This document shows, piece after piece, positions 1 through 5,510 of a stretch of DNA of 19,205 nt (within the stretch, counting starts at the first letter, position 1; each line of letters opens with the position of its first letter). Made by a program: the position numbers and the translations under genes. The notes below the pieces were generated by a model. The model saw only the letters and a program-made list of their open reading frames with translations. It made no database searches and had not been told where the DNA came from. Location of the stretch: positions 1 through 19,205 of the forward strand of contig JALTMC010000327.1 of assembly GCA_027005175.1 (NCBI GenBank). Reading direction: 5' to 3'. The DNA is from Myxococcales bacterium. Its GTDB lineage: Bacteria > Myxococcota_C > UBA6777.

Positions 1-410
1 AGCATCGGAACAGTCGAGCATTCAAGCATGGGTGCGCCCATCTCAACACGAACTCTACGTATACCACCTGTGTCATCTTTTTCTAATTCACAACGCAGTA
101 CACCACGGTCTGTTTCGATAGCAAAAGAGAGGTCCGAAGTATAGCCCTGATCGTAAAGGTAGCGAGCGAAGCATCGCAAGCCATTGCCACACATCTCGGG
201 TTGGCTACCGTCTGCATTGGAGATGATCATACGAAAGTCAGCGCGTTTTGATTCTTCGAGCCAGAGGATACCATCAGCCCCGATACCACGATGACGATCA
301 CAGACAGCCTGTACAAGTTCAACGGTGCGGAGAGATGGGTCGATCTCCCTTGCATCGACCAACACAAAATCGTTGCCAAGTCCGTGATATTTCCAAAACT
401 CGAATGCCAT
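1..410 (-). CDS. dapF: Diaminopimelate epimerase, N-terminal part (runs off the left edge)
   Basis: DapF interconverts LL- and meso-diaminopimelate in the cytoplasm, the late step of lysine and peptidoglycan precursor synthesis. My reading of the minus strand from the ATG at 410 begins MAFEFWKYHGLGNDFVLVDA, the family's N-terminal HGLGNDF signature. It continues with CDRHRGIGADG (residues 37-47) and NADGSQPEMCGNGLRC (65-80). Cys74 in MCGNG corresponds to the first of the two catalytic cysteines; the second lies beyond the window. About 136 of a usual 270-280 residues are present. The start is supported by GGAG six bases upstream. The gene follows the TPR gene on the same strand and is probably cotranscribed with it. 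Its ribosome-binding site and ATG form the end of the last 66-bp repeat unit, so near-copies of the start signal occur at each unit boundary. The family call is firm. Confidence 0.96.
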   Translation of the reverse strand, partial: MAFEFWKYHGLGNDFVLVDAREIDPSLRTVELVQAVCDRHRGIGADGILWLEESKRADFRMIISNADGSQPEMCGNGLRCFARYLYDQGYTSDLSFAIETDRGVLRCELEKDDTGGIRRVRVEMGAPMLECSTVPM

Positions 411-608
411 AAACTTCTCCAGCTTTCCAAGGCAGTTCGTTTTTCCGTTCAGAGAGTAAGCACTCTAACTCCCCATAAACTTCTCCAGTTCTCCAAGGCA
501 GTTCGTCTTTCCGTTCAGAGAGCAAGCACTCTAACTCCCCACAAACTTCTCCAGCTTTCCAAGGCAGTTAGTCTTTCAGTTCGGAGAGCAAGCGCTCTAA
601 CTCCCCGC
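411..608. repeat. Three tandem 66-bp units spanning the TPR-gene end and the dapF start signal
   Basis: Units lie at 411-476, 477-542 and 543-608. By direct comparison units 1 and 2 differ at about 5 positions, and units 2 and 3 at about 7. On the minus strand the third unit holds the last codons of the TPR gene (GELERLLSELKD, then TAA at 568-570) plus the spacer. In the other two units the TAA is GAA, so the 22-codon frame stays open (GELECLLSERKDELPW...). Each unit boundary also carries GGAGAAGTTTATG or GGAGAAGTTTGTG, the dapF ribosome-binding site and start. At the two upstream copies that start would read only Met/Val-Gly-Ser-stop. The simplest history is one gene junction duplicated twice, followed by drift. 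Confidence 0.95.
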
Positions 609-1758
609 GAGTATGGTCATCTAACTCTTCTTCGAGGAGCTTGTTGCACAACGCAAGTGCTTCGGCTGTTTTGTTCTGCTTGGTGAGAGCCAGAGCCAGA
701 TTAAAGAAGGGTCCGATGATACTGGCTCCGCTGGCTTCTATGGCTTTTTGGAAAGACTCCTCCGCCTGAGCATGTTTGGCAGCATCGTCTGTACCCAACA
801 ACAACAACCCGAGGTTATTATGGGGTTCCCATTGCTCCGGTGCCAGCTTTGTCGCCTCAGAATAAGATGCGATGGCCTGCTCCTCCAACGCCACACCGTC
901 ATACAACAAACCCAACTGATAATGAGGCTCCCAATGTTCGGGTGAAACGTCACGTGCCTGAAGCAACGCTTTCTCCGCACCCTCTACATCTTTGTTCAGC
1001 AGCAAAAGCATACCAAGATTGAGCCACGCTTGCACACTCTTTGGTGCTTGCTTCGCAATTCTCCGAGCGTGGCCAAGCGCTCCTTCGATATCGCCTCGAA
1101 ACAACTCTAGACCTGCGATCTTTTGCATAATCACAGGATCATTTCCCACAGTTCTCCGGGCTTCTTCCAACACTTTCTCAGCCAGGTCTATTTCATTCGC
1201 CATGGTCAGGACATCAGCCAACCCAAAGTAGCCTTCGAGCCGATGAGGTTCGATTTCAAGTGCATCACGAAAAACATCGATAGCTTCACCAAGATCACCC
1301 AACTCTACCAACACAAGAGCTCGCAGGTTGTGAACATCATAGTCTTCGCTTTTTAAATCGATGGCACGATCGAGAAACTTTAATGCATTTTCAAACTCGC
1401 CTCTGGCTGCTGACAAACGACCGGCGTGAAACAGTGCCAGAAAGTGTTGATCATGCTCCTTAAGTACAGCAGAGAGCTCTTCCCAGGCTTGCTCAGGTTG
1501 CCCCTGAGCTTCAAGCGCAAGCGCACCAAAGACCATCGCATCGGGCTGTCCAGGATGGTGCGAGAGAGCCTTCTCCGCAAACTTGCGAGCTTCTTTAAAA
1601 GAGTTGGTGGCCAACGCTATTCGAGCCATGCCCACTAGCGCACCGACGTTCGAATCATTCGCATACAACACTTTCTCAAAGCGTTCTGCCGCGAGATCCA
1701 GGCGGCCCTCCGCCAGCTCCTCTTCAGCTTTGCGTAACAACCGATCAACTCCAGACAT
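568..1758 (-). CDS. Tetratricopeptide-repeat protein, 396 aa, 11 TPRs
   Basis: This is a cytoplasmic protein built almost wholly of TPRs, helical pairs that form a protein-binding superhelix. Eleven consecutive roughly 34-residue units can be read from residue 4 to about 380, each with the W/Y-x2-L/G, A and P pattern (for example WEPHYQLGLLYDGVALEEQA and WEPHNNLGLLLL). No signal peptide, membrane span or catalytic domain is visible, so it is probably a scaffold; the partner is unknown. The start is the ATG at 1758 (MSGVDRLLRKAEEELAEG), chosen because AAAGGAG sits six bases upstream at 1765-1771. An ATG 21 codons further upstream has no such site. The gene ends inside the 66-bp repeat array, 157 bases before dapF. 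If the TAA at 568 were GAA, as in the other two units, the protein would gain more than 50 residues. Confidence 0.9.
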   Translation of the reverse strand: MSGVDRLLRKAEEELAEGRLDLAAERFEKVLYANDSNVGALVGMARIALATNSFKEARKFAEKALSHHPGQPDAMVFGALALEAQGQPEQAWEELSAVLKEHDQHFLALFHAGRLSAARGEFENALKFLDRAIDLKSEDYDVHNLRALVLVELGDLGEAIDVFRDALEIEPHRLEGYFGLADVLTMANEIDLAEKVLEEARRTVGNDPVIMQKIAGLELFRGDIEGALGHARRIAKQAPKSVQAWLNLGMLLLLNKDVEGAEKALLQARDVSPEHWEPHYQLGLLYDGVALEEQAIASYSEATKLAPEQWEPHNNLGLLLLGTDDAAKHAQAEESFQKAIEASGASIIGPFFNLALALTKQNKTAEALALCNKLLEEELDDHTRGELERLLSELKD

Positions 1759-1808
1759 CCACTGCTCCTTTGATAGTTCTATGTTTCCCGTCCTGCAGAA
1801 CTTACACA

Positions 1809-1831
1809 AGATTGGAAACAAGCTCCAATCT
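1809..1831. promoter_or_regulatory. Inverted repeat 51 bp upstream of the TPR gene, possible operator or leader hairpin
   Basis: AGATTGGA (1809-1816) and TCCAATCT (1824-1831) are perfect 8-bp arms around a 7-base centre, AACAAGC. On the minus strand the second arm is followed by TGTAAG. With TTGGAG about 16 bases upstream this gives a weak -35/-10 pair, so the repeat may overlap a promoter as a regulator site. No T-run follows, so a terminator is unlikely. The symmetry is certain; the function is inference. Confidence 0.4.
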
Positions 1832-1874
1832 GTTGTTGACTTGATGCGTGAACAAAGTTTGCCTTTGACTACAA

Positions 1875-1982
1875 GTCACTTCAGGTCTTACATCTTCTCC
1901 ACGTTCACACAAGCTATCGCGGTGCGTGAGCTGGGTGATGTATAGCGTCACTTCAGGTCTTACATCTTCTCCACGTTCACAC
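1875..1982. repeat. Two exact 36-bp direct repeats, 72 bp apart
   Basis: The same 36 bases, beginning GTCACTTCAGGTCTTACATC, occur at 1875-1910 and 1947-1982 without a mismatch. The 36 bases following each copy are unlike, but a short TGCGTGA motif recurs on the low-coordinate side of both. On the minus strand each copy contains GGAGAAGATGTAA, a ribosome-binding-site-like run followed at once by a start and a stop codon. The sharp contrast between exact repeat and diverged spacer suggests a recent duplication or a selected DNA/RNA site. Confidence 0.9.
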
Positions 1983-2156
1983 CCCTCAGAGCCAGCAGTT
2001 CGATCCCTTGCTGCAAGAGGACTCCTGAATACAACAGCTTGGTTGAGAAGACTACCACCCAAGATACCACAATCCTTTCCTAGATCAAGACATACGTTAA
2101 GACACCTGTCTTTTTGGATTCAAAGGTTCAAAGATCTTTTAAGTTGTGGGCGTGGA

Positions 2157-2219
2157 AACCCCCTCCCGAGCGTGAGTCCGGCAGAATCGACAGGACGAAG
2201 TCCGGATGGAGTGGGGGTT
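2157..2219. other. GC-rich foldback of unknown function
   Basis: AACCCCC (2157-2163) plus TCC pair with GGA plus GGGGGTT (2213-2219), leaving a 2-base bulge. Inside, AGTCCGG occurs twice (2175-2181 and 2199-2205). The GGAC at 2193-2196 can pair with either flanking GTCC, giving two mutually exclusive inner hairpins. On the minus strand it lies about 55-117 bases after the VOC stop, so it may form a 3'-UTR structure. There is no T-run, and I do not recognise a known riboswitch or ribozyme. Confidence 0.45.
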
Positions 2220-2265
2220 GTTGGCATGACACAAGAGGGGTTTGCTCGTAAGAAAAGGAATGACA

Positions 2266-2280
2266 GGGCTGTTTCAGCCC
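2266..2280 (-). terminator. Weak hairpin over the VOC stop codon, possible terminator
   Basis: Read on the minus strand, GGGCTG-AAA-CAGCCC is a perfect 6-bp stem with a 3-base loop. It includes the TGA stop, followed after a few bases by a mixed T-rich run (CATTCCTTTTCTT). The stem is strong but the tail is interrupted, so this is a tentative call. Confidence 0.3.
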
Positions 2281-2645
2281 ATACAGAAGACGTTGAGTTT
2301 GTTACCGTCAGGATCGCGGAAATAGCCAGCATAGAATCCGCCGCTACCACGTGGACCAGCTTCCCCCTCGTCTTGTGCACCGAGTTCGATGGCTAGTTTG
2401 TAGACCTTATCGACCTGTTCCTGGTTCTCTGCCTGAAATGCAACCATCACACCATTACCAACGGTTGGTGGGTTGCCATCAAAGGGCTTGGTCAAACCGA
2501 CACCAGCACCGCCACCAGCGGCCCCCCAAGCAATGAATGTTTCCGTCTCAAACATTCGACCCACACCAAATTCTGCACAGATCTTGTCGTAAAAAGCCGC
2601 CGCTCGTTCAAGATCGCTTGTGCCAAGAGTTACATATCCAATCAT
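2274..2645 (-). CDS. VOC-superfamily (glyoxalase/bleomycin-resistance fold) protein, 123 aa
   Basis: This is a small soluble protein with one vicinal-oxygen-chelate domain of two beta-alpha-beta-beta-beta modules. The first module is MIGYVTLGTSDLERAAAFYD. The second contains the hallmark FRDPDGNKLNVF near the C-terminus. The length matches the family's single-domain members, which act as dimers and use a divalent metal for isomerase, lyase, dioxygenase or antibiotic-binding roles. Sequence alone does not say which, and the usual metal-ligand pattern is incomplete because the first strand has no His. Close homologues are usually annotated only as VOC family protein. The ATG at 2645 has GGAGGT nine bases upstream. 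It appears to be a single-gene unit with its own promoter at 2770-2798. Confidence 0.9.
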   Translation of the reverse strand: MIGYVTLGTSDLERAAAFYDKICAEFGVGRMFETETFIAWGAAGGGAGVGLTKPFDGNPPTVGNGVMVAFQAENQEQVDKVYKLAIELGAQDEGEAGPRGSGGFYAGYFRDPDGNKLNVFCMG

Positions 2646-2705
2646 CAGAAAAAAACCTCCACTGCAGGTTGATATCCTTCCAAAACCGCTTTATTGCAGA
2701 CTCTA

Positions 2706-2727
2706 CCCTTTCCGCGATCGGAAAGGG
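2706..2727. promoter_or_regulatory. Strong hairpin in the VOC leader
   Basis: CCCTTTCCG (2706-2714) and CGGAAAGGG (2719-2727) are perfect 9-bp arms around CGAT. If transcription starts at the promoter at 2770-2798, this lies within the roughly 118-base leader, some 60 bases before the start codon. It could be a regulator site, a translational control hairpin or an RNA-stability element. The minus-strand flank TAGAGTC is not a terminator tail. Confidence 0.45.
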
Positions 2728-2765
2728 GATTTTCACGATTCTCGGTAAAGATATTGGGAAAAGAG

Positions 2766-2798
2766 GTTGTGTATAACCCACAACTGAACATTTGTCAA
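2766..2798 (-). promoter_or_regulatory. Sigma70-type promoter for the VOC gene with an inverted repeat over the -10
   Basis: On the minus strand a perfect -35 TTGACA (2793-2798) is followed by a 17-base spacer and TATACA (2770-2775). GTTGTG (2766-2771) and CACAAC (2779-2784) form 6-bp arms around a 7-base centre that overlap the -10. That is the usual placement for a repressor operator. The elements are seen directly; promoter activity and repression are inferred. Confidence 0.6.
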
Positions 2799-2914
2799 GC
2801 AAAAGAACCTTTACCACTCCTTAACTTGAGGGGTTGAATGGATTTCTCTGTTATCTATCTTCCATTCTTTGTATAACAAAATAGACGTATTGCCCACGAG
2901 TTGCGCAACGAGCA

Positions 2915-3164
2915 CCTGAGAATGAATTCTCAGGCTGATGGCTTGAACGATATTGAAAAGGGGTAAGTCCCTACCGGGACTCTGAAATCATGATGCCATG
3001 ATACTGTTGTTCATCCGTCACAGTATCGATAAAAAGAGTGAGTCAGTCCCGACATACTGTTGTTCATCCGTCACAGTATCGACAAAAAGAGTGAGTCAGT
3101 CCCGACAGGGACTTCTACCCATCACGATCTTGAAAGACCAGGAGCCTTGGAATGAATTCCAAGG
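2915..3164. repeat. REP/BIME-like palindromic island of two inverted units
   Basis: The left unit has hairpin CCTGAGAATGAATTCTCAGG (2915-2934), a 31-base spacer, then hairpin AGTCCC-TACC-GGGACT (2966-2981). The right unit is the mirror image: AGTCCC-GACA-GGGACT (3098-3113), a 31-base spacer, then CCTTGGAATGAATTCCAAGG (3145-3164). Both outer palindromes share the core GGAATGAATTCC or GAATGAATTC with co-varying arms, and both inner ones share AGTCCC/GGGACT. Between them lie ATCATG-ATGC-CATGAT (2987-3002) and a 53-bp tandem repeat. Compensated arms, paired units and an intergenic location fit REP/BIME elements, which in other bacteria are moved by RAYT (Y1) transposases. No transposase is in the window, and a MITE remnant is the alternative. 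Confidence 0.65.
3001..3106. repeat. 53-bp direct tandem repeat, two copies, each with an internal hairpin
   Basis: Copies at 3001-3053 and 3054-3106 differ at one position (GATAAAAAG versus GACAAAAAG). Each contains ATACTGT and ACAGTAT as 7-bp arms around a 12-base centre, and ends in AGTCCCGAC. Only the second copy is followed by AGGGACT, which completes the right-hand hairpin of the palindromic island. The first copy has that hairpin cut in half, which suggests duplication within the element. Confidence 0.9.
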
Positions 3165-3207
3165 TGCGCAGGCCAAACGACGCATCTCGCTACGTATCTC
3201 GTGGGTA

Positions 3208-3236
3208 TTGATTCTATTTCATCAAAAGGCTATCAG
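3208..3236 (+). promoter_or_regulatory. Possible promoter of the esterase lipoprotein gene
   Basis: TTGATT (3208-3213), a 17-base spacer and TATCAG (3231-3236) resemble a sigma70 promoter with four or five matches per box. It would give a leader of about 18 bases. It sits just after the palindromic island. No better candidate is visible between the island and the start codon. Confidence 0.35.
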
Positions 3237-3260
3237 GAGCCCACACAAGGTTTATCAAAA

Positions 3261-5465
3261 ATGGTTCGCATCCTAAGTTTGTTTCTTTTATTTTTTACTT
3301 TGAGTTGGGGTTGTTCAGGAGAATTACCTTCCACAGAAGAAGCATCAGAGCAAGTTGCAGACAAAAATCTAGATGCTTCCACAACAGACGAGGCCCCCAC
3401 AACAGACGAGGCCCCCACAACAGACGAGGCTTCCACAACAGACCGACCTTCCCAAGAAGCGCAAACATCAGAAGGTTCTGTTGGGCCTACATCCGAATCC
3501 AAAGGGGAAGCACTCCAAGAGCGCTCTTCAGAGGAATCACAACAAGCGTATGACAGTTCCACACCAGAAGAGCCAACAACAGGGAGCGATGGACCCAAGC
3601 AAGAAAAAGTTCTTGAATTTGTTTCTGAAAAAGTCTCAGAGATTAGCCCAGATACAACACCAAGCTTAAACGCCAGCGCGGTGTCGTTGTTGGCATCGTT
3701 TCTAAAAAACCATCCACAACGTGGTTTAATGGATCGCATAGGCCAGTCACAACGGTGGCAGCTGACATTGGTGGTTCCGGCTGGAAGTCATCAAATTCGC
3801 TTTCGCCTGAACAACAAAAACCCCGACTATGGAACCACACCCAGCACTTCAACAACATGGCCGATACAAGGGAAGATCCAGGCTTCGAGGGGTGCATTTT
3901 CAATGTCACTATTGCGCCCTGGTCGCTATCGATTTGAAGTCGATCTAAGTAAGTCTCGCTTTGCGATCTATCGTGAAGAACTGCCCACAGCTGTTCGCTT
4001 GGAGGGTTCCTGGAATGGCAAGACAAACCAAATCTACACCCTAACAAAACAAAAGGATGGAACATTCCAGGGCGATCTCTATGTGCAAAAAGGCTCAATA
4101 CAGTGGATTTTTGGGTTACGACAAAGTAGAAAGTGGAGCAAATACGGAGTACTGTATGCACCTCGTGGAATCTTTCCACAAGGTGGTGTTGTAAAGTTTG
4201 GTGGAAAAGCAAGCGTTGCAGACATCTCTCGCAATGGGACAGTTACCATAATCTATCGTCCTCTCCAACAGACCTATACCCTACAACCCACCCCAGTGAG
4301 TGGCTCACAATTGTATCGAACTCTACTCACAGATCTGGCCAAGCTATCGAGTAGTATAGCAAAGGATGCCCGCATCAATCAATTTTTACAAGTCATGACA
4401 TATGCAGGTAAACTGCCCTGGAAACAGGGGCGCAAGGTGATCTTCGCTGTGCGCTGGAAAAATGCCAAAGCACCCGTTTATCTAGCGGGCTCCTTCAACC
4501 AATGGTCTACCAGCCAGCAGGTCATGACGCAGGTCAAGGGAACAGACTTTTATCATCTTGAAGTCACCCTACCTGTAGGGCGACATGCTTATAAGTTTGT
4601 CGACTCATCCAGCACACGACAATGGATCGAAGATCCCGCCAACAGTGCGTTTGAGTACACCTCCTTTGGTACAAACTCTGTTGTAAGTACCGAAGGTTCT
4701 ACGCTTGGAGAGCTTCATCAACACAAAGGCTTCTTTGCGACCCAACTGAACAACCACCGAACCCTCTATGTCTACCTACCTCCTGACTATTACAAAAACC
4801 TGAAATGGCGCTACCCCGTGTTGTATATGCACGATGGTCAAAACCTATTCAACCCCAAGGCAACACAAGGTGGTTGGGACGTGAATGGTCGCGTCAAACA
4901 ACTTACCGGAGCAGGCAAGATGCAACCTGTTATTGTGGTTGGTATCGCCAATACATCTGGACGTTTTGAGGAATACACTCACACCCAAGATACAGTTGGA
5001 AAAAAACGGGTGGGAGGCAAAGCCAAAGAGTACGCTGACTTCTTACTCCGCGAAGTCAAGCCTTGGATCGACGGTCGCTACCGTACCCTCCCCAACCGAC
5101 GTCAAACCAGCACCCTGGGTTCCTCATTGGGTGGCTTGATCTCACTGTGGTTGGGGTACCAACATGCTGACACCTTCTTCCGTATCGGCGCAATGTCCAG
5201 TACCTTTGGATGGGGCAAGCCAGGTTCCACCCTCATCGATATGGTAAAAAAAGAGAACCCACGCAACATCGTGATCTACATCGACTCGGGCTCTCCCAAA
5301 GATAACTTCACCGAGACCAATGCGATGAAACAAAAACTCGTAGACAAAGGCTATATCTTCTCTCTCAACCTCCAGCATTGGCACGAGCAAGGCGCACAAC
5401 ATAACGAAAAAGAGTGGCGAACCCGACTCTTCCGCCCCCTCCAATTCCTCCTATCATGGCCCTAA
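3261..5465 (+). CDS. Lipoprotein with E-set/CBM48-like domains and a C-terminal esterase domain, 734 aa
   Basis: The start MVRILSLFLLFFTLSWGCSG gives a lipoprotein signal with Cys18 as the likely lipidated residue. The box SWGC is atypical because a Leu is expected at -3. An upstream in-frame start at 3201 would bury the signal, so 3261 is preferred, with AAGG ten bases upstream. Residues 19-150 form an acidic Thr/Ser/Glu linker that includes TTDEAP repeats. Residues of about 160-300 look like beta-sandwich modules. Residues 390-477 match the CBM48/AMPK-beta glycogen-binding fold (VYLAGSFNQWS, VGRHAYKFVD). Residues of about 490-734 are a PF00756 (EstD/Fes-like) alpha/beta hydrolase: nucleophile Ser622 in GSSLG, probable Asp675 (YIDSG) and His714 (GAQHNEKEW). 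It probably acts at the cell surface or in the periplasm on carbohydrate or siderophore esters; the substrate is unknown. Confidence 0.88.
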   Translation: MVRILSLFLLFFTLSWGCSGELPSTEEASEQVADKNLDASTTDEAPTTDEAPTTDEASTTDRPSQEAQTSEGSVGPTSESKGEALQERSSEESQQAYDSSTPEEPTTGSDGPKQEKVLEFVSEKVSEISPDTTPSLNASAVSLLASFLKNHPQRGLMDRIGQSQRWQLTLVVPAGSHQIRFRLNNKNPDYGTTPSTSTTWPIQGKIQASRGAFSMSLLRPGRYRFEVDLSKSRFAIYREELPTAVRLEGSWNGKTNQIYTLTKQKDGTFQGDLYVQKGSIQWIFGLRQSRKWSKYGVLYAPRGIFPQGGVVKFGGKASVADISRNGTVTIIYRPLQQTYTLQPTPVSGSQLYRTLLTDLAKLSSSIAKDARINQFLQVMTYAGKLPWKQGRKVIFAVRWKNAKAPVYLAGSFNQWSTSQQVMTQVKGTDFYHLEVTLPVGRHAYKFVDSSSTRQWIEDPANSAFEYTSFGTNSVVSTEGSTLGELHQHKGFFATQLNNHRTLYVYLPPDYYKNLKWRYPVLYMHDGQNLFNPKATQGGWDVNGRVKQLTGAGKMQPVIVVGIANTSGRFEEYTHTQDTVGKKRVGGKAKEYADFLLREVKPWIDGRYRTLPNRRQTSTLGSSLGGLISLWLGYQHADTFFRIGAMSSTFGWGKPGSTLIDMVKKENPRNIVIYIDSGSPKDNFTETNAMKQKLVDKGYIFSLNLQHWHEQGAQHNEKEWRTRLFRPLQFLLSWP
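3381..3443 (+). repeat. 18-bp coding tandem repeat (TTDEAP), 3.5 copies
   Basis: ACAACAGACGAGGCCCCC occurs at 3381-3398 and 3399-3416. A variant ending GGCTTCC follows at 3417-3434, then a partial copy to 3443. It encodes residues 41-61 of the lipoprotein linker. The near-identical DNA points to recent slippage, so copy number probably varies between strains. Confidence 0.92.
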
Positions 5466-5510
5466 ATATTTCCATCCTAGATACCGGTGTGCTACCACAC
5501 GCTCCAAGCT

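Larger units (their letters stand above)
1759..2273. other. 515-bp intergenic region with no convincing gene
   Basis: The gap lies between two minus-strand genes. It holds a 23-bp inverted repeat near the TPR start, a 36-bp direct repeat, a GC-rich foldback at 2157-2219 and a small hairpin at the VOC gene's end, each listed separately. Open frames of 86 codons (minus) and 156 codons (plus, running into the VOC gene) exist. They lack a plausible start signal or recognisable protein features, and their repeated peptide simply mirrors the DNA repeat. Confidence 0.7.
2646..3260. other. 615-bp intergenic region between divergent genes
   Basis: No protein gene is supported here. The left third carries the VOC gene's leader hairpin and promoter. 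The span from about 2915 to 3164 is a cluster of palindromes and a 53-bp tandem repeat. The last 50 bases hold a plausible promoter for the lipoprotein gene. The stretch 2800-2910 shows nothing I can name. A 92-codon open frame across the palindromes reflects the repeats and has no ribosome-binding site. Confidence 0.7.

Noticed and set aside
319-525. 68-codon minus-strand frame reading through two 66-bp units into dapF
   Set aside because: It is out of frame with dapF and lacks a proper start; better explained as duplicated TPR-gene end than as a gene.
411-608. CRISPR array
   Set aside because: Units are directly adjacent with no unique spacers and contain coding sequence; no cas genes nearby.
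1802-2062. 86-codon minus-strand frame with repeated CERGEDVRPEVT
   Set aside because: The peptide repeat merely reflects the 36-bp DNA repeat; no good start signal and no homology I recognise.
1926-2396. 156-codon plus-strand frame in the gap before the VOC gene
   Set aside because: It overlaps the VOC gene antisense, has unremarkable composition and lacks a ribosome-binding site.
5487-5500. Bidirectional terminator between the lipoprotein gene and mnmH
   Set aside because: GTGTG-CTAC-CACAC is only a 5-bp stem with no T-run on either strand.
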